Positions 1-8,294 of a DNA stretch of 47,354 nt are shown in pieces; positions within the stretch are counted from its first letter, which is position 1; each line of letters opens with the position of its first letter. Below the pieces are notes generated by a model that was given only the letters and a program-made list of their open reading frames with translations, was not told the origin of the DNA and did not search any database. The stretch is from Clostridium punense (GTDB lineage: Bacteria > Bacillota > Clostridia > Clostridiales > Clostridiaceae), in the NCBI RefSeq assembly GCF_017874425.1, contig NZ_JAGGLL010000031.1:1-47354 (forward strand), in the 5' to 3' direction. The translations under genes and the position numbers were made by a program.

Positions 1-59
1 CAAGGCGTTACCCTCTCATTTGACTTTTCAAGTTATTAGTTCTTAAATAGCTATACTAT

Positions 60-300
60 TTAGGCAATACTTTTCATATTGCAACGTGTCGCACCGGTAT
101 CATACCTATATCCTCTATATCTATAAGGATTCTTAACTCCTACAGTATCTTTAAGTGTTCCCTCTATAGAAATTAATTTCCCCCAAGAATCATAGGTGTA
201 AAATACAACTTGAGTTCCTGCTTTATCAATTAACCCAATTATATCACCTTGAGCATTTCTTACATAGAAGTATTCAGTGTCGTTTAGGTTCATACTTACT
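60..300 (-). pseudogene. Orphan RHS core fragment
   Basis: A fragment of an RHS repeat protein, not a functional gene. Over 65 residues it matches the full RHS protein next door at 61 positions (the stretch from MNLN through YRYRGYRYD). At both ends the match stops abruptly: at about 300 the upstream RHS sequence is missing, and after the RYD motif near 100 it runs into an unrelated 12-residue tail and a stop. The apparent ATG is an internal Met of the full gene. It lies downstream of the toxin and candidate immunity gene in the same orientation, the usual place for displaced tips and core remnants left by recombination between RHS copies. The window edge is near, so more of the remnant may lie outside. 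Confidence 0.8.
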
Positions 301-331
301 CATTCCATACTTCTTGTTCACAAAAATCAAT

Positions 332-366
332 AAAGAAGCAGCTATAAAATTATAAACTGCTTCTTT
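332..366 (-). terminator. Intrinsic terminator after the RHS immunity candidate
   Basis: A 10-bp perfect stem (AAAGAAGCAG pairing with CTGCTTCTTT) with a 15-nt loop, followed by U-rich sequence on the minus strand. It would end the RHS toxin/immunity transcript. Confidence 0.7.
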
Positions 367-464
367 ATATCTTTTAATAATTATTCATAAAATGATTAAA
401 CAATTTTTATTAAAGCTTTTCTTAATTACACATATACCAATACTATATTATATTTAATATAGTA

Positions 465-896
465 CTATTTTATATAGTTATACAAATTACTATCTACAAC
501 TATATCTTTATTACACTTTGTTTTTTGTATTGCTATATCAATAATTTTACTATACCCCTTTATCCAAGAATTTATAATAATATTTTTTCCTCCCAAAGTT
601 CCATATTCTATTATAATTGCACTTACAAATCTATCAGAGCAACTAATAAGTCTATTGACATCTTTCCAGTGAACTATTTCTCTTTTATGTTTTAGTCTAG
701 AAATATAAATAATCTTCTCTCCATCAATTACATAATATTCAAATATGTTTATTATATACATAATTGATGATATAACTACACCAATTATGCCAAAAATTTT
801 ATACTCTAACATCTTAAACTGCATGCTAAAATAAAGTAATGTTAGAATACCTAATAATAATGTAATCATAATTGTTAACTTACTTCTATAAATCAT
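465..896 (-). CDS. Small membrane protein, candidate RHS immunity protein
   Basis: A 143-aa protein with two N-terminal hydrophobic segments (about residues 6-25 and 34-52) followed by a roughly 90-residue cytosolic part that reads like a bacterial PH-type fold (beta-rich, containing YYVIDGEKIIYISRLKHKRE and a VHWKDV motif). Its start lies 8 nt after the stop of the RHS gene, so the two are co-transcribed and probably coupled. Immunity genes of polymorphic toxins sit in exactly this place, and a membrane-anchored immunity protein would suit the hydrophobic toxin tip. The immunity role is inferred from position; I do not recognise the family. A terminator follows the gene. Confidence 0.6.
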   Translation of the reverse strand: MIYRSKLTIMITLLLGILTLLYFSMQFKMLEYKIFGIIGVVISSIMYIINIFEYYVIDGEKIIYISRLKHKREIVHWKDVNRLISCSDRFVSAIIIEYGTLGGKNIIINSWIKGYSKIIDIAIQKTKCNKDIVVDSNLYNYIK

Positions 897-904
897 AAAT
901 CCAC

Positions 905-3900
905 CTACTTCATTCCTAATTTTTGATATAATAAATCCTGTGCAAAACTAGTTGCTTGACCAATGCCAGCATCTATTGCGAAGGCGCCAAGTGCTCCTGC
1001 AACTGCTGTTGTCCCCCCGTACAGCATTGATGATGCAACTAATGGCCCTGTTAAATATACACCTGCTGCTACAGCAACACCAACACCTGCAAGTTGTATT
1101 GCTGTTTTTCCTACTCTCTGTGCTAAAGACATCTTTGCCATGGGGTCCCAAGTACCAGCGATGTCAAATCCAGCTGCTATTGCTGTCCCCCATCTTGCAG
1201 CACCTTTACCAAGTCTTTCAAAAGGCTTTATTTTTTGTGTAATACTACTACTAGGATAAAGTCTAATTATAGAATCCTTCCCTACGTATCCAGCTACATT
1301 TTTTGTTAGATTTTCAACTGTTCCTGCAACTGTTCCCCAAGCAGCCCCTGCCAAGTTTGATATTGATAAATACTCTTGCTCAACGACACCTTTATCATTT
1401 ACGATATCAGCTCCACCACATTCATCAATAACTCCAGAAGACCTAAACCCATGGTCATCTTTTCTATTTATAGGATTATTTTTTGTATAAGCAAACATAT
1501 TATGTCCTAGAAGTTCTCCAGTTTGTCCAATCAAAGCATCAGCATTTATAAATCTGCCCCACGATGGGTTATAATACCTTGACTGCAAGTAATATAATTG
1601 TGTTTCAGAGTCATAACGATAGCCACGATACCTATAAGGGTTCTTAACTCCTACAGTATCTTTAAGTGTTCCCTCTATAGAAATTAGTTTGCCCCAACTA
1701 TCATAGGTATAACTTACAACTTGTGCTCCTGCTTTATCAATTAACCCAATTATATCACCTTGAGCATTTCTTATATAGAAGTATTCAGTGCCATTTAGGT
1801 TCATACTTACAAGTTTACCTGCTGAATCATAAGTATAATATACATTATCCGTACCATTACTTTCAGAGGTCACCTTATCTCCTACCAAGTGATAGGTAGT
1901 GGTTACTCCATCTACTGTTTTTTCTGTTCTTATGCCACTGTCATTATACTTATAGGAGATGGTTTTTCCATTGCCTGTGATTCCCTTTAGCTGTCTTCCA
2001 CCTTCCCAAGTGAAGCTATAGCCGTCATAGGTTAATGGGTTTCCTATGTTATCATAGGTTATAGGTTTTCCATTGTACGAGGTTAATTTATCTTTCCATA
2101 CAGTATCTTCATAAGTATAATTTATGGTTTCTTCTGGAATATCACTTTCAGTTATCTCTCCAGTTTTTATACTGTATATTTTCTTGTTTAGAATATTTCC
2201 TCCAAAATCATAGCTATAGGCTATGGTTTTTTCTAAAGCTTTGTTGTCTTCTCTGATTAGCTCATTTACTTCATTGTAGTAATACTGCTGTATTACTTTA
2301 TCTCCTTCAAGTATTTTGGAGATGTTACCCTTAGAGTCATATTCATAGCTTATTGCTTTTCCGCCATTTTCTATGGTTTTTATTAGATTTGTAGTGGAAT
2401 TTGCTTCTTTTCCTTCATAGTATTTATAGTTTGTTTGAAAGTTTGTTGTACCTATGGCTATTTTTTTATTTTCTAGTCTTCCTAAGATATCATAACCATA
2501 GCTTATATTATAAATACTGCTTAACTGCTGACCTAAAGTTCCTCTTTTATGTGTTACTGAAGTTGGTTTGTTATCTTTATTATAACCATAGGCTATATTA
2601 TAGTTATAATTATTTATGTTCTCATTTACTTCAGACACATTATTATTTAAGTCATAGTTATACCTTGTTTCATTTATTATTTTTGAAGTAGCAGGGTCTA
2701 TTTCCTTAATTGTAGATAATCTATCTGCTAGGTCATAGTTATATCTATAATTTTTCTTGTTAACTAAATCTTCTTTTAAGGCTAAGTTATTATTAGCATT
2801 ATATTGGTATTTAACTCTTAGTTCTGTACCAAACTTTTTACCTATTACTCTATCCATGGCATCATATATGTTAGATACCTTATGCCCATTACCGTAGGTA
2901 GCTTCTTTAAAATTACCATTCCTTTCTTCATAGGTATTGGTGATTAGATTTTGAGTTGCTTCTTGACCCGCAGGATCCTTTCCTTTCACCTTAACAACTG
3001 TGTTGTTTCCAAAGTTATCATACTGGAACTCATATCCAAAACCATTGTGATTAATTTTTTTGATTTTATCATTTTCATAATCATAAGAATTAGTTATATC
3101 AGTTCCATTTACAGCTTTTTTTACAGACTCTAAATTATTAGTTTTAGGATTATAGCTGTAGCTGGTTACCTTTCCCTCCGGGTCTGTAACACTTTTTAAG
3201 TTTCCATTGGCTTCATCATAATCAAAGGTTACTTTATTTCCTCTAGGGTCTACCACATCTTTTATATAGTTTCCACTAGGAGTATAGGAAGCATCAGATT
3301 TTATAAATAGGGCATCACTTCCTACCTTTGACCACTTTGCATTTCCAAAATTATCATAATCAAAGGAATAAACTACGTTTTCTGCCGAGGTTGCCTTTGT
3401 AAGATTATGTTTCTTTACTGAAGTGTTGCCATTATCATATTCATAGGTAAAGCTACTTCCTTTAGGATCAATACTGGTAGTTAAATCATTATTTCCATCA
3501 TACTGAAACTTAGAGTTTTGTTTTGCTAAATCTGCTGTGGAGATTACATTTCCTTTGGAGTCATATTGATAACTTGTGCCAAACTCTTCCTTGTATAGCT
3601 GAATTCCATCAAAGTATGCATTCCCTAGATTTTGATAGTAGCTTATATAAACTTGAATACCCTTATAATCTTCTGGTGCTACTATTTCACTAGCTGCATA
3701 CTGCCAGTCCCAAACATCATCATTAAAGGAAAGCTTTTTCCAAAATATGCTTCCATCATACTTTACAAAACCTAAGTCCATCTGGAAAAGTCTCCATTCT
3801 ACTAAAGGTGCTGCATTGGCTTTAGCCCAACCCCCTAGTACATATACATCACCTTTTTTTCCAGCTATGTTTACATCCTGATAAATTCCTTTACCTGCTC

Positions 3901-4411
3901 TGGCATTACCATTTATTTTCATGGACAGGGTGTTCATAGCCTTAGGGTGATTATTACTATAGCTGTAATCTACATAATCAGTGCTGTCAATGGCATTATT
4001 AGACTTCCAGTATATAGGCTTCCAAGTGGTTTTATCCCATAGGGTAAAGTCTGAGTTTTCTATAAGGTTATATCTATTTGCAAATTGTCCTTCCTCCAGC
4101 TGTAAGCTGTCAAAGTAAGCAGTACCTGTGGTTTCTACAAGCTCTGCGGCTACCCATATATAGTCATTAGAAATATCATTAGGTACTGTTAAGGTGGTTT
4201 CATATCTATTCCAGTCAGTAGTACCCTTTATAAATTCTCTTACATATTTCCACTGGCCGCTGGCATCTTGATACCCTAGGGTTAAAGCTGCACCACTATT
4301 GTCTTTTACAGGTATGTCCTTAGTTTTTACATAACAAGAAAAAGTATAGGTTTTTCCCCTTTTGGTGACAGACATGGATTTTAAGTGTGCTGAACCTATC
4401 ATAAAAGCCAT
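905..4411 (-). CDS. RHS/YD-repeat polymorphic toxin, 5'-truncated
   Basis: A 1168-aa open frame. Residues about 15-280 carry two carbohydrate-binding-type beta-sandwich modules, each ending in a YFD(S/G)(L/I)QL motif. Residues about 280-940 are YD repeats (many copies of Y-Y/D-x-x-G-N). The RHS core follows (PYRYRGYRYDSETQLYYLQSR, then GRFINADAL and FAYTKNNPINRKDD). The variable tip is the last ~180 residues, rich in Gly/Ala with several hydrophobic helices (IAAGFDIAG, GVGVAVAAGVYLTG, VAGALGAFAIDAG), suggesting a membrane-acting toxin; no nuclease or deaminase motif is visible. There is no signal peptide. The first ~14 residues are antisense to a patB-like fragment, so the original N-terminus is lost; Met13 (position 4375) is an equally possible start. 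Whether it is expressed is uncertain. Confidence 0.8.
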   Translation of the reverse strand: MAFMIGSAHLKSMSVTKRGKTYTFSCYVKTKDIPVKDNSGAALTLGYQDASGQWKYVREFIKGTTDWNRYETTLTVPNDISNDYIWVAAELVETTGTAYFDSLQLEEGQFANRYNLIENSDFTLWDKTTWKPIYWKSNNAIDSTDYVDYSYSNNHPKAMNTLSMKINGNARAGKGIYQDVNIAGKKGDVYVLGGWAKANAAPLVEWRLFQMDLGFVKYDGSIFWKKLSFNDDVWDWQYAASEIVAPEDYKGIQVYISYYQNLGNAYFDGIQLYKEEFGTSYQYDSKGNVISTADLAKQNSKFQYDGNNDLTTSIDPKGSSFTYEYDNGNTSVKKHNLTKATSAENVVYSFDYDNFGNAKWSKVGSDALFIKSDASYTPSGNYIKDVVDPRGNKVTFDYDEANGNLKSVTDPEGKVTSYSYNPKTNNLESVKKAVNGTDITNSYDYENDKIKKINHNGFGYEFQYDNFGNNTVVKVKGKDPAGQEATQNLITNTYEERNGNFKEATYGNGHKVSNIYDAMDRVIGKKFGTELRVKYQYNANNNLALKEDLVNKKNYRYNYDLADRLSTIKEIDPATSKIINETRYNYDLNNNVSEVNENINNYNYNIAYGYNKDNKPTSVTHKRGTLGQQLSSIYNISYGYDILGRLENKKIAIGTTNFQTNYKYYEGKEANSTTNLIKTIENGGKAISYEYDSKGNISKILEGDKVIQQYYYNEVNELIREDNKALEKTIAYSYDFGGNILNKKIYSIKTGEITESDIPEETINYTYEDTVWKDKLTSYNGKPITYDNIGNPLTYDGYSFTWEGGRQLKGITGNGKTISYKYNDSGIRTEKTVDGVTTTYHLVGDKVTSESNGTDNVYYTYDSAGKLVSMNLNGTEYFYIRNAQGDIIGLIDKAGAQVVSYTYDSWGKLISIEGTLKDTVGVKNPYRYRGYRYDSETQLYYLQSRYYNPSWGRFINADALIGQTGELLGHNMFAYTKNNPINRKDDHGFRSSGVIDECGGADIVNDKGVVEQEYLSISNLAGAAWGTVAGTVENLTKNVAGYVGKDSIIRLYPSSSITQKIKPFERLGKGAARWGTAIAAGFDIAGTWDPMAKMSLAQRVGKTAIQLAGVGVAVAAGVYLTGPLVASSMLYGGTTAVAGALGAFAIDAGIGQATSFAQDLLYQKLGMK

Positions 4412-4500
4412 TGAAGAAAAGGCTAAATATGAAATTTTTAGATATACTGGAAAACAGAATTCTATTATAATTCAATAATTTTCTGGAAGAAAAAAGGACA
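4365..4500 (+). pseudogene. Fragment of patB/malY-type C-S lyase (aminotransferase family)
   Basis: On the plus strand, position 4365 onward reads VTDMDFKCAEPIIKAIEEKA then KYEIFRYTGKQNS. This matches the N-terminal region of MalY/PatB cystathionine beta-lyases (consensus W-V-A/T-D-M-D-F, then GYT...DSYY). After NS the frame hits a stop, but shifting by one nucleotide restores YYNSIIFWKK, which fits the family, so a single-base loss is likely near 4462. Only about 45 codons remain. The 5' end stops at the RHS gene and the 3' end runs into a terminator hairpin. It marks a rearrangement junction. Confidence 0.65.
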
Positions 4501-4529
4501 TCTGTTTACCCTCACAGATGTCCTTTTTT
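4490..4529. terminator. Bidirectional intrinsic terminator
   Basis: A 16-bp perfect stem (AAAAAAGGACATCTGT / ACAGATGTCCTTTTTT) with an 8-nt loop. A and T runs flank it on both sides, so it can work in either direction; on the minus strand it ends the ABM gene transcript. Confidence 0.85.
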
Positions 4530-4699
4530 ACAACATTATTAAGTTTTAATCTATGATTTACTTATACCTTGTTTATATCTACATTATTTATATTTCTTAA
4601 CATGATATTTTTCAGCATTTCTAAATTATGTAGCTTATTAACCAGAATCAAGTCATAGGCTTATCATAGGAATGAATTAGTGCCGCGTAACCTTACTTC

Positions 4700-4987
4700 T
4701 TAATTTACTTTATTATATACGTTAACTTCCTTATCCCCTGCTAAAAACTGTCCTATCATAGGTACAATTCTTGTAAAGTGCTCAGTTTTAAAGTGTCTTT
4801 CTAAATAGCTTCTATCTTCCCACTCTTCAATCATTGTAAGGATAGCAGGGTTTTGAGCATCTTGATAAAGTTCGTACTTAATGCAGCCTTCTTCTTTTCT
4901 TGTTTCTTCTACTAATTCCTTGTATAATTCAATAACTTCATTAATTTTTTCCTCTTGAATGCAATTTTTAGCAACCACTTTAACCAT
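4700..4987 (-). CDS. Antibiotic biosynthesis monooxygenase (ABM/YgiN) family protein
   Basis: A 95-aa single-domain protein of the dimeric alpha-beta ABM fold. Typical features are visible: VKVVAKNCIQEEKINEVIEL at the start, EEGCIKYELYQD, then ILTMIEEWEDRSYLERHFKTEHF. Members include quinol monooxygenases and heme-degrading enzymes, but many have no proven activity; the full ABM pattern here does not identify a substrate. The ATG is preceded by AGGAGAG at good spacing. It stands alone between the HesB-like gene upstream and the terminator at 4490-4529. Function beyond the family is unknown. Confidence 0.85.
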   Translation of the reverse strand: MVKVVAKNCIQEEKINEVIELYKELVEETRKEEGCIKYELYQDAQNPAILTMIEEWEDRSYLERHFKTEHFTRIVPMIGQFLAGDKEVNVYNKVN

Positions 4988-5075
4988 TTGTATCTCTCCT
5001 AACTCAATTTATTAGATTGTTATGAAACCTTATGTAATAATTATAAATATTGGGTTATTTAATAGCAATGAGCAC

Positions 5076-5396
5076 TTATGAAACTCTTTTTGCAGTAAGT
5101 TGATTATTCTCCTTGGTTACTTCTAAAGTTCCAAGAAGATTTTTGTAGTTGCCATTAACAACAAACTTTACGCCTTGCACTTCTGTCACTAAGTCATTTT
5201 CTTTCTGTTCATCCAGAACAACTGCAAACTTGCTACCACTTCAGCACATGCCTGCCACAACAAATCTTACAGCAGTTTTGTTAACCTTTTTTAAAAGCTT
5301 TGTGATATCCTCAAGAACAGTTGGGGATACTATCACATTAAAATTAGATTTTATTTCTTTATTTACTTCTTTGTTTTTCTTAAATAATGAAAACAT
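5076..5396 (-). CDS. HesB-like selenoprotein (in-frame UGA read as Sec52)
   Basis: Reading through one in-frame TGA (5241-5243) gives a 106-aa protein: MFSLFKKNKEVNKEIKSNFN at the start, then VRFVVAGMC-U-SGSKFAVVLDEQ, and KFVVNGNYKNLLGTLEV near the end. The centre matches the HesB/IscA-like family pattern in which the third residue block reads A-x-x-x-C-S-G-x-x-x-x-L-x-L-D-E. The UGA falls exactly on the conserved Cys before SG, the position expected for selenocysteine; Cys51 is adjacent. Codon use and protein sequence continue undamaged on both sides, which argues against a pseudogene. A SECIS-like hairpin lies just downstream of UGA. HesB-like selenoproteins are a known prokaryotic group; their role is thought to be Fe-S or redox related. 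AAGGAGTG precedes the ATG at about 12 nt. It requires selABCD elsewhere in the genome. Confidence 0.8.
5205..5222 (-). promoter_or_regulatory. Candidate bacterial SECIS element
   Basis: Just after the UGA, the mRNA can form a 5-bp stem (UGUUC/GAACA, extended by a U-G pair) with the loop UGGAU. The loop guanines are 27 and 28 nt after the UGA. A short stem, a G in the first two loop positions and 16-37 nt spacing are the usual bacterial SECIS criteria. Confidence 0.65.
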
Positions 5397-5602
5397 GCCC
5401 ACAACTTCACTCCTTAGTAGGGTAATTTATATTTTATGATCTCATAGTGAAATTCCATTTTTTATAGAAATGTTTAACTGTATTGATCTCAATTTTAAGA
5501 GTTTGTTTTTTTAATTCGTTTACTCAAGCTCATCTTATGCTACTTTTATTATAATAAACCATTATGAAGATTTTATGAAATTACCATATAATGGGTTACT
5601 CT

Positions 5603-5640
5603 AAAAAAGGACTACCAAAGTTAAACCTTCGGTAGTCCTA
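5603..5640 (-). terminator. Intrinsic terminator of the His-rich gene
   Basis: An 8-bp stem GGACTACC / GGTAGTCC, extended imperfectly inside, followed on the minus strand by six U residues. It lies 14 nt after the stop of the His-rich gene. Confidence 0.8.
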
Positions 5641-5652
5641 TATAATTATTTT

Positions 5653-5934
5653 CTATTGAAATTCTACTGTTCCCCCAGCTTTTTTAATAGCATCTACTAT
5701 ACCTGCTAAGCCTATACCATTGTTATTGCCACCTAGTAAAGGTATTCTTACTATTAAGCATATTCCTCCTGGAGATGTTATTTCTAATAAGTTTAATAAA
5801 TTAATTGTAGCTCCTGCTGGAATATTAATTCTTAATATTGTACCTGGTAATTGAGGGCAATCATTTTGTGGATGATTATGATTATGATCATGACAATCAT
5901 TATTTTTATAGTTATTGTAATATTCTTCGAACAT
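5653..5934 (-). CDS. Small His/Asn-rich protein of unknown function
   Basis: A 93-aa protein of unknown family. The N-terminal third is charged and rich in Asn, Tyr and His, with the cluster DCHDHNHNHPQNDC (about residues 13-26), a plausible metal-binding stretch. The rest is hydrophobic and regular (PGTILRINIPAGATINLLNL, GGICLIVRIPLLGG, IVDAIKKAGGTVEF), which could be a beta-rich assembly domain as in some spore surface proteins. The ATG at 5934 is preferred over the upstream in-frame GTG at 5943 because GAGGTG lies 6 nt before it. It is monocistronic, with its own terminator. No function is assigned. Confidence 0.6.
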   Translation of the reverse strand: MFEEYYNNYKNNDCHDHNHNHPQNDCPQLPGTILRINIPAGATINLLNLLEITSPGGICLIVRIPLLGGNNNGIGLAGIVDAIKKAGGTVEFQ

Positions 5935-6192
5935 GGAACACACCTCACTTTTTCTTTGTACTATATACTATTCCCAAAAATGGACAAGGGTTACATTGTA
6001 TAAAAATTATTTTTTCTACTTTTTATCCCTTAGTAAGAATTTCATAAGATGAAATCCCTACAATATATATTATTAGAATTTATCCTAAGGGTTACTTTTA
6101 CTAATTGAAAATTTTCATGATTAAATGTCATTAAATATTAACCTTACACTAAGTGTCTGCAAAACAAGGCTTCTTGAAGATAACTTTACAAA

Positions 6193-6246
6193 AAAACAAC
6201 TGGGATTAACAATGCTATGTAAACCATTGTTAATCCCAGTTGTTTT
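6193..6246. terminator. Strong bidirectional terminator
   Basis: A 22-bp perfect inverted repeat (6193-6214 with 6225-6246) and a 10-nt loop, flanked by A and T runs. It lies just after the stop of the downstream Csp-like gene and ends that operon. Confidence 0.9.
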
Positions 6247-6253
6247 AAATGCA

Positions 6254-8203
6254 CTACCTATTATTTATTTTGATGACTACTTCTTCTGGTATATTAATAT
6301 ACAACCCAGAGTTCAGCTCCTGACTAACATTTTCTATATAATCTTTATAGGAAACTCCTGTATTCTTTATAATTTCATTGATTTTCTCAGGTCTACTAAA
6401 TTTTATATTTTCTAGATTTTCAAATATCCTAGGTATGTTTAGTTTTCCATAGCCACTTTCAGGATTAGGGTAGTTTACTCCTTCATCCTTCGAAGTTGCA
6501 CCTATGATGTAATTTCTAATGCTTTGAGCAAAAAGGTTTGGGTTATTTTTTTCAACTATACCCCATTGAAACATCAGTGCTACCGTTCCAGCCAATATTG
6601 CTCCTGCCATACTTGAGCCACTTGTCACAATAAACTCATTCTCAACCCCTATAGTAAGAAGTCTATGGGATCCAGTAATTACATCAGGTTTAACTCGTCC
6701 ATCCCTAGTGAAACCTTTTCCCGATTCCTCTATTAACTCTCCAGTGTCTTGATTATAATATCCAGTACTTATCATATTCCTAGCCGTAGAGGGTGTAACT
6801 ATGGTGATAAAGGGGTCTGGTTTTAGGAATTTAGTTTCTTTCTTTAAAAGATTCTTTTGAGTCATCCAAGCATCATATCTACCGTTTGTAAGTTCATCCC
6901 CTTTAAGAGTTATTTGCCATATTCCAGGGATTATTCCACTTATTAAAATATCCAACCTTATGTCAGGAATTATTCTGTCATCTGAGTAGTTTTGAATGCT
7001 AATACTTGAAGAACCGAGGGTTAAAGAAACACTCTCTCCACTTTTCTCGGGCAGCTGAATTCTTTCTATTGTACTTCCATCTGGAGCTATTATTCCAATT
7101 GAAACTATATCAGGCTGAATTGTAAATAAAGATATTACAATATTCTTTTCTCCTTCATCTACATTTATAACTATAGTGTCTTGCCCACCAGTTTGGAGAA
7201 GATTACCACTAGTATGCGTTTCTCCACTGCCCTGAGATCCTACACTAGCTACCGTTGCAAATCCTCTCCTTTCAGTAAGAAAGTCAATGTATCTTTCAAG
7301 AACTGTGCCCCCATCATGTGCCCCAAGATTACTCCCTAATGGAATATATACCACCATAGGTCTATTTAATCTTTGTTGTAAATCCGAAAGGTAATTCATT
7401 GCTTCAGCTATATCTGTTCCTCCATAAACCTCCACTGCTGGCTCTTCTATGCCATTTATAGCTAACACATTTCTTTTAGCCTCTTTTAACTTAACTATAG
7501 CAAAATTGCAATTAGGCGCTACACTGGCAAAGGATTCAGTTTCACTTAGTTTTCTTCCTCCAATAATACCTGCTATTGCTGTGCCATATCCTTTTTCATC
7601 TCTATGCCCTACCTTATCATAAGGATTCTGACCAAGAACACTAAGTTTTATTGCTTCATCAATTTCCACACTTGTAAACTCTGCGCCAAAAGTAATATTT
7701 GGATAACTTTTTTCATTATTAATGCTTTGATCCCAAATACTTATTATTCTAGTGGTTCCATCCGCCTTCATAAATCTAGGATTAAGGTAGTCTATACCTG
7801 TACTAATGATGCCAACTACTACACCATCTCCATTATAGGGTACATTTCCCTTTTCTATCCCCTTAGAACTAAATATCCCTTCTTCTACAGTTAATCCCGT
7901 TAATGTATAGGGAAAATTTTTTTGCACATTTATAATTTCTGGAACATTTTGTACTAGTGTATTCACCATACCTGTTTTAACAAAGATAATCCCAAAAAAC
8001 TTCCCTGTAAAGTACATCTTGGCATAATCAATGGTTTTCAATCTTTCCTTAATATCTCCTGTAAATTCTACAAAAAAAGCTTCATATTCTTCACTTAAAA
8101 AAAGCTCTTTATAATTTACATCTTCAACTTCTATATTCTCTTCACCAGTTGTAGTAGCCTCTCTATCATTGCTCAGTCTTTCCCCAAAACTCTCCCCTTT
8201 CAT
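6254..8203 (-). CDS. Csp-like subtilase (S8), probable pseudoprotease 1
   Basis: A 649-aa protein matching clostridial Csp subtilases, which process pro-SleC or sense germinants during spore germination. A ~110-residue prodomain comes first (LFLSEEYEAFFVEFTGDI), then the S8 fold starting at GVVVGIISTGIDYLNPRF, an inserted jellyroll (about 340-450) and the C-terminal S8 part. The catalytic Asp position is Ser134 (ISTG in place of IDTG), the His position is Tyr206 (GYGTA in place of GHGTH), and the oxyanion Asn position is Ser323 (VGSQG in place of AGNEG). Only Ser531 (GSSMA) remains. The protein is therefore unlikely to cleave peptides, resembling CspA and CspC of C. difficile. It is the second gene of a tandem pair; RBS GGAGGGAAT precedes its ATG. 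Confidence 0.88.
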   Translation of the reverse strand: MKGESFGERLSNDREATTTGEENIEVEDVNYKELFLSEEYEAFFVEFTGDIKERLKTIDYAKMYFTGKFFGIIFVKTGMVNTLVQNVPEIINVQKNFPYTLTGLTVEEGIFSSKGIEKGNVPYNGDGVVVGIISTGIDYLNPRFMKADGTTRIISIWDQSINNEKSYPNITFGAEFTSVEIDEAIKLSVLGQNPYDKVGHRDEKGYGTAIAGIIGGRKLSETESFASVAPNCNFAIVKLKEAKRNVLAINGIEEPAVEVYGGTDIAEAMNYLSDLQQRLNRPMVVYIPLGSNLGAHDGGTVLERYIDFLTERRGFATVASVGSQGSGETHTSGNLLQTGGQDTIVINVDEGEKNIVISLFTIQPDIVSIGIIAPDGSTIERIQLPEKSGESVSLTLGSSSISIQNYSDDRIIPDIRLDILISGIIPGIWQITLKGDELTNGRYDAWMTQKNLLKKETKFLKPDPFITIVTPSTARNMISTGYYNQDTGELIEESGKGFTRDGRVKPDVITGSHRLLTIGVENEFIVTSGSSMAGAILAGTVALMFQWGIVEKNNPNLFAQSIRNYIIGATSKDEGVNYPNPESGYGKLNIPRIFENLENIKFSRPEKINEIIKNTGVSYKDYIENVSQELNSGLYINIPEEVVIKINNR

Positions 8204-8260
8204 TATTCCCTCCTATGTCCTAAGTGCTTTATATACTCTTTCATGGCATAATTAGACAAT
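8204..8260 (-). repeat. Duplicated leader of the subtilase pair, copy 1
   Basis: The 50-odd nt before this start match those before the other subtilase (10245-10300): an ATATAAAGCACTTAGG core, then CATAGGAGG. It was carried along by the gene duplication and probably holds the shared sporulation promoter and RBS; I could not assign a sigma factor. Confidence 0.5.
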
Positions 8261-8294
8261 TTCATTTTTAAAAACCAGTGTTTCTAGAATACTT

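Noticed and set aside
905-1260. Plus-strand and minus-strand frames inside the RHS tip
   Set aside because: They are shadow frames of the RHS gene; the Ala/Gly-rich coding sequence leaves them open by chance.
5241-5243. TGA in the HesB-like gene as a plain nonsense mutation
   Set aside because: The frame continues undamaged, the codon aligns with the conserved Cys and a SECIS-like hairpin follows, so Sec is the better reading, though not proven.
6125-6415. Plus-strand frame across the subtilase 3' end
   Set aside because: It overlaps the terminator stem and the strongly conserved subtilase on the other strand and lacks an RBS.
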